Assembly: GCA_022837505.1 (NCBI GenBank)
Contig: JALHFZ010000064.1
Location: forward strand, 14,931-22,683
Source of the DNA: Synergistaceae bacterium
GTDB taxonomy: Bacteria; Synergistota; Synergistia; Synergistales; Aminobacteriaceae
Direction: 5' to 3'
Length of the DNA: 7,753 bases
Made by a program: the position numbers and the translations under genes. The notes under the pieces were generated by a model that made no database searches, had not been told where the DNA came from, and saw nothing but the letters and a program-made list of their open reading frames with translations. Every line of letters starts with the position of its first letter. The stretch's first letter is position 1. Positions 6,691 to 7,753 of this stretch are shown piece by piece.

Positions 6691-7581
6691 TTGAAAAAGA
6701 CTACCCTGCTCAAAAGGATGATCAACGAACGGAAGGCCCTGGTCTGTCCGGGCGCCCATGACGCCATCTCGGCAAAGCTCATCGAACGGGCCGGCTTCAA
6801 GGCCCTGCAGGTGAGCGGCTTCGGCCTTTCGGCCACCTACCTCGGCCTTCCCGACATGGCCTTCATCGGCTTCAGCGACGTCCTCAACTTCACGAGAAAC
6901 ATCGCCGAGACGGTGAAAATCCCCGTCATGGCTGACGCCGACACGGGGTACGGCAACAGCATCAACGCCATGTACGTCACGAAGGAGTTTCTCAAGGCAG
7001 GCCTGGCGGGGATGAACATTGAGGACCAGGTCTTTCCGAAACGGTGCGGCCACCTCGAGGGAAAGCAGATTATCCCCCTCGAGGAGATGGTGCTGAAGAT
7101 CAAGGCCTGCAAGTCGGTAAAAGACGAGCTCGATCCGGACTTCGTCATCAACGCCCGGACGGACGCGATAGCCGTGGGGGGAATTGAAGAGGCCATCCGC
7201 AGAGGAAACGCCTACGCCGAGGCAGGGGCGGACCTCATCTTCGTGGAAGCCCCCCGGTCGGTGGAGCAGATAGACAGGGCGGTCAGGGAGATCAAGGCGC
7301 CGGTGAGCATCAACCTCATGGACGCAGTGACAGGGGGCAAGACCCCCCTTATCCCCATAGATACCCTTCGGAAACTCGGCGTGGGGAGGGTCAGCATCCC
7401 CGTAGGACCTCTTTTCGCCGCCGTAAAGGGGATGGTGGACTACCTCGACGCCATCAAGGGGGACAGAATCGCCGAGGGGAGGACGGAACTCGTCGCCCCC
7501 TTCTCCGACTTCAAAGACCTCGTGGGCTTCGAGAAGTTCAGGGATCTGGAAAAGCAGTTTCTCCCCAATTTCGTGGAATAG
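6691..7581 (+). CDS. Isocitrate lyase/PEP mutase superfamily lyase (2-methylisocitrate or 2,3-dimethylmalate lyase-like)
   Basis: This 296-residue cytoplasmic enzyme has the size of PrpB-type lyases. Motifs seen are PGAHDAISAKLIERAGFKALQVSG near the N-terminus, the Mg2+-binding region DADTGYGN at 82-89, NIEDQ at 109-113, and the catalytic loop KRCGH at 117-121. INARTDA follows at 153-159, with the basic R156, then VEAP at 185-188. The Cys in KRCGH (C119) marks true C-C lyases (isocitrate, 2-methylisocitrate and 2,3-dimethylmalate lyases). Phosphonate mutases and the oxaloacetate-decarboxylase branch usually lack it. The expected reaction is retro-aldol cleavage of a 2-hydroxy di/tricarboxylate into pyruvate or another 2-oxo acid plus a second carboxylate. 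PrpB has NITEFGxTPL at the substrate pocket, but this protein has NLMDAVTGGKTPL, so methylisocitrate is not assured. It follows the permease by 18 nt and closes the operon. Confidence 0.92.
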   Translation: MKKTTLLKRMINERKALVCPGAHDAISAKLIERAGFKALQVSGFGLSATYLGLPDMAFIGFSDVLNFTRNIAETVKIPVMADADTGYGNSINAMYVTKEFLKAGLAGMNIEDQVFPKRCGHLEGKQIIPLEEMVLKIKACKSVKDELDPDFVINARTDAIAVGGIEEAIRRGNAYAEAGADLIFVEAPRSVEQIDRAVREIKAPVSINLMDAVTGGKTPLIPIDTLRKLGVGRVSIPVGPLFAAVKGMVDYLDAIKGDRIAEGRTELVAPFSDFKDLVGFEKFRDLEKQFLPNFVE

Positions 7582-7583
7582 AC

Positions 7584-7666
7584 TCTCATTCCGGAAAAGC
7601 GGAGTCAATGACATCTGGCGGAGGTTCATCTTCGATCTCCGGGAGAGAGTGCAGAACGGAATGAGA
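7584..7666. repeat. 10-bp inverted repeat flanking the post-operon spacer
   Basis: TCTCATTCCG at 7584-7593 is the exact reverse complement of CGGAATGAGA at 7657-7666. The two are separated by 63 nt, and the right copy shares its last three bases with the terminator stem. It could form the base of a longer 3'-UTR structure that competes with the terminator, or it could be chance. Confidence 0.35.
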
Positions 7667-7707
7667 AAAGGGAAGGGGAAATCCTGGGATTTCCCCTTCC
7701 CTTTTCT
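7664..7707 (+). terminator. Long hairpin terminator, probably bidirectional
   Basis: The arms 7664-7684 and 7687-7707 are perfect inverted repeats, giving about 20 pairs with a tight CTGG loop. The 3' arm ends CCCTTTTCT and continues GTTAT, so the U-rich tract lies mostly inside the stem. The other strand likewise ends in CCCTTTTCTCATT, so the element could stop transcription from both sides. It lies 82 nt after the lyase stop and marks the end of the operon. Confidence 0.8.
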
Positions 7708-7708
7708 G

Positions 7709-7753
7709 TTATGCCGGCAGGTACATAGGGCTGCTGCTACCGGTTGTTGATGT
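7709..7753 (-). CDS. Possible C-terminal end of a convergent gene (cut by window edge)
   Basis: On the - strand the last 45 bases of the window read as 14 codons (TSTTGSSSPMYLPA) followed by a TAA whose complement is at 7709-7711. The stop would sit directly beside the two-way terminator, the normal arrangement for a convergent gene pair. The fragment is too short to identify or to test for coding bias, and another - strand frame is also open here. The call rests on position alone. Confidence 0.25.
   Translation of the reverse strand, partial: TSTTGSSSPMYLPA

Noticed and set aside
1..7753. CRISPR arrays, tRNA or rRNA genes, insertion sequences, phage or defence genes
   Set aside because: No repeat-spacer pattern, RNA gene fold, transposase motif or terminal repeats were seen; coding and short intergenic DNA account for the window.

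Overview
The window looks like one polycistronic catabolic operon on the + strand. It holds seven codirectional genes, six complete and one cut by the left edge. They are followed by a strong hairpin terminator and, possibly, the last codons of a convergent gene on the - strand. The DNA is GC-rich, with strongly C/G-ending codons (ATC, CTC, GCC), purine-rich Shine-Dalgarno sites and a mix of ATG, GTG and TTG starts. Together with a TAXI-type TRAP transporter and short 'LeuD2-type' dehydratase subunits, this suggests an anaerobic, organic-acid or amino-acid fermenting bacterium. A member of the Synergistota is my best guess, but that is inference and no phylogenetic marker is present.

Layout: 1-333, C-terminal end of an MmgE/PrpD-family protein; 347-1732, a second, complete MmgE/PrpD-family protein; 1762-3027 and 3039-3545, large and small subunits of an aconitase-superfamily hydro-lyase of the 3-isopropylmalate dehydratase/homoaconitase/2,3-dimethylmalate dehydratase type; 3658-4677, a TAXI-family periplasmic solute-binding protein; a perfect 15-bp hairpin at 4698-4731; 4753-6672, the fused TRAP permease; 6691-7581, an isocitrate lyase/PEP mutase superfamily C-C lyase with the catalytic KRCGH loop; 7664-7707, a long hairpin terminator. 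Intergenic gaps are mostly 11-29 nt. The exceptions are 112 nt before the binding protein and 75 nt, containing the hairpin, before the permease.

Taken together, the genes read as import followed by breakdown of a hydroxy-di- or tricarboxylic acid. The TRAP system would take up the acid. The MmgE/PrpD proteins would dehydrate, epimerise or otherwise prepare it. The LeuCD-like enzyme would move or add a hydroxyl group through an unsaturated intermediate. The lyase would cut the resulting 2-hydroxy acid in a retro-aldol step to a 2-oxo acid (pyruvate or a relative) plus a second carboxylate. The order of chemistry matches the methylcitrate cycle (PrpD, aconitase, PrpB). It also matches the end of clostridial nicotinate fermentation (dimethylmalate dehydratase, dimethylmalate lyase). 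However, no synthase is visible and a transporter is built in, so the substrate probably comes from outside the cell. The actual substrate cannot be read from the sequence. Departures from family consensus in the MmgE/PrpD active site and in the small-subunit specificity loop argue against simply calling it a methylcitrate or leucine pathway.
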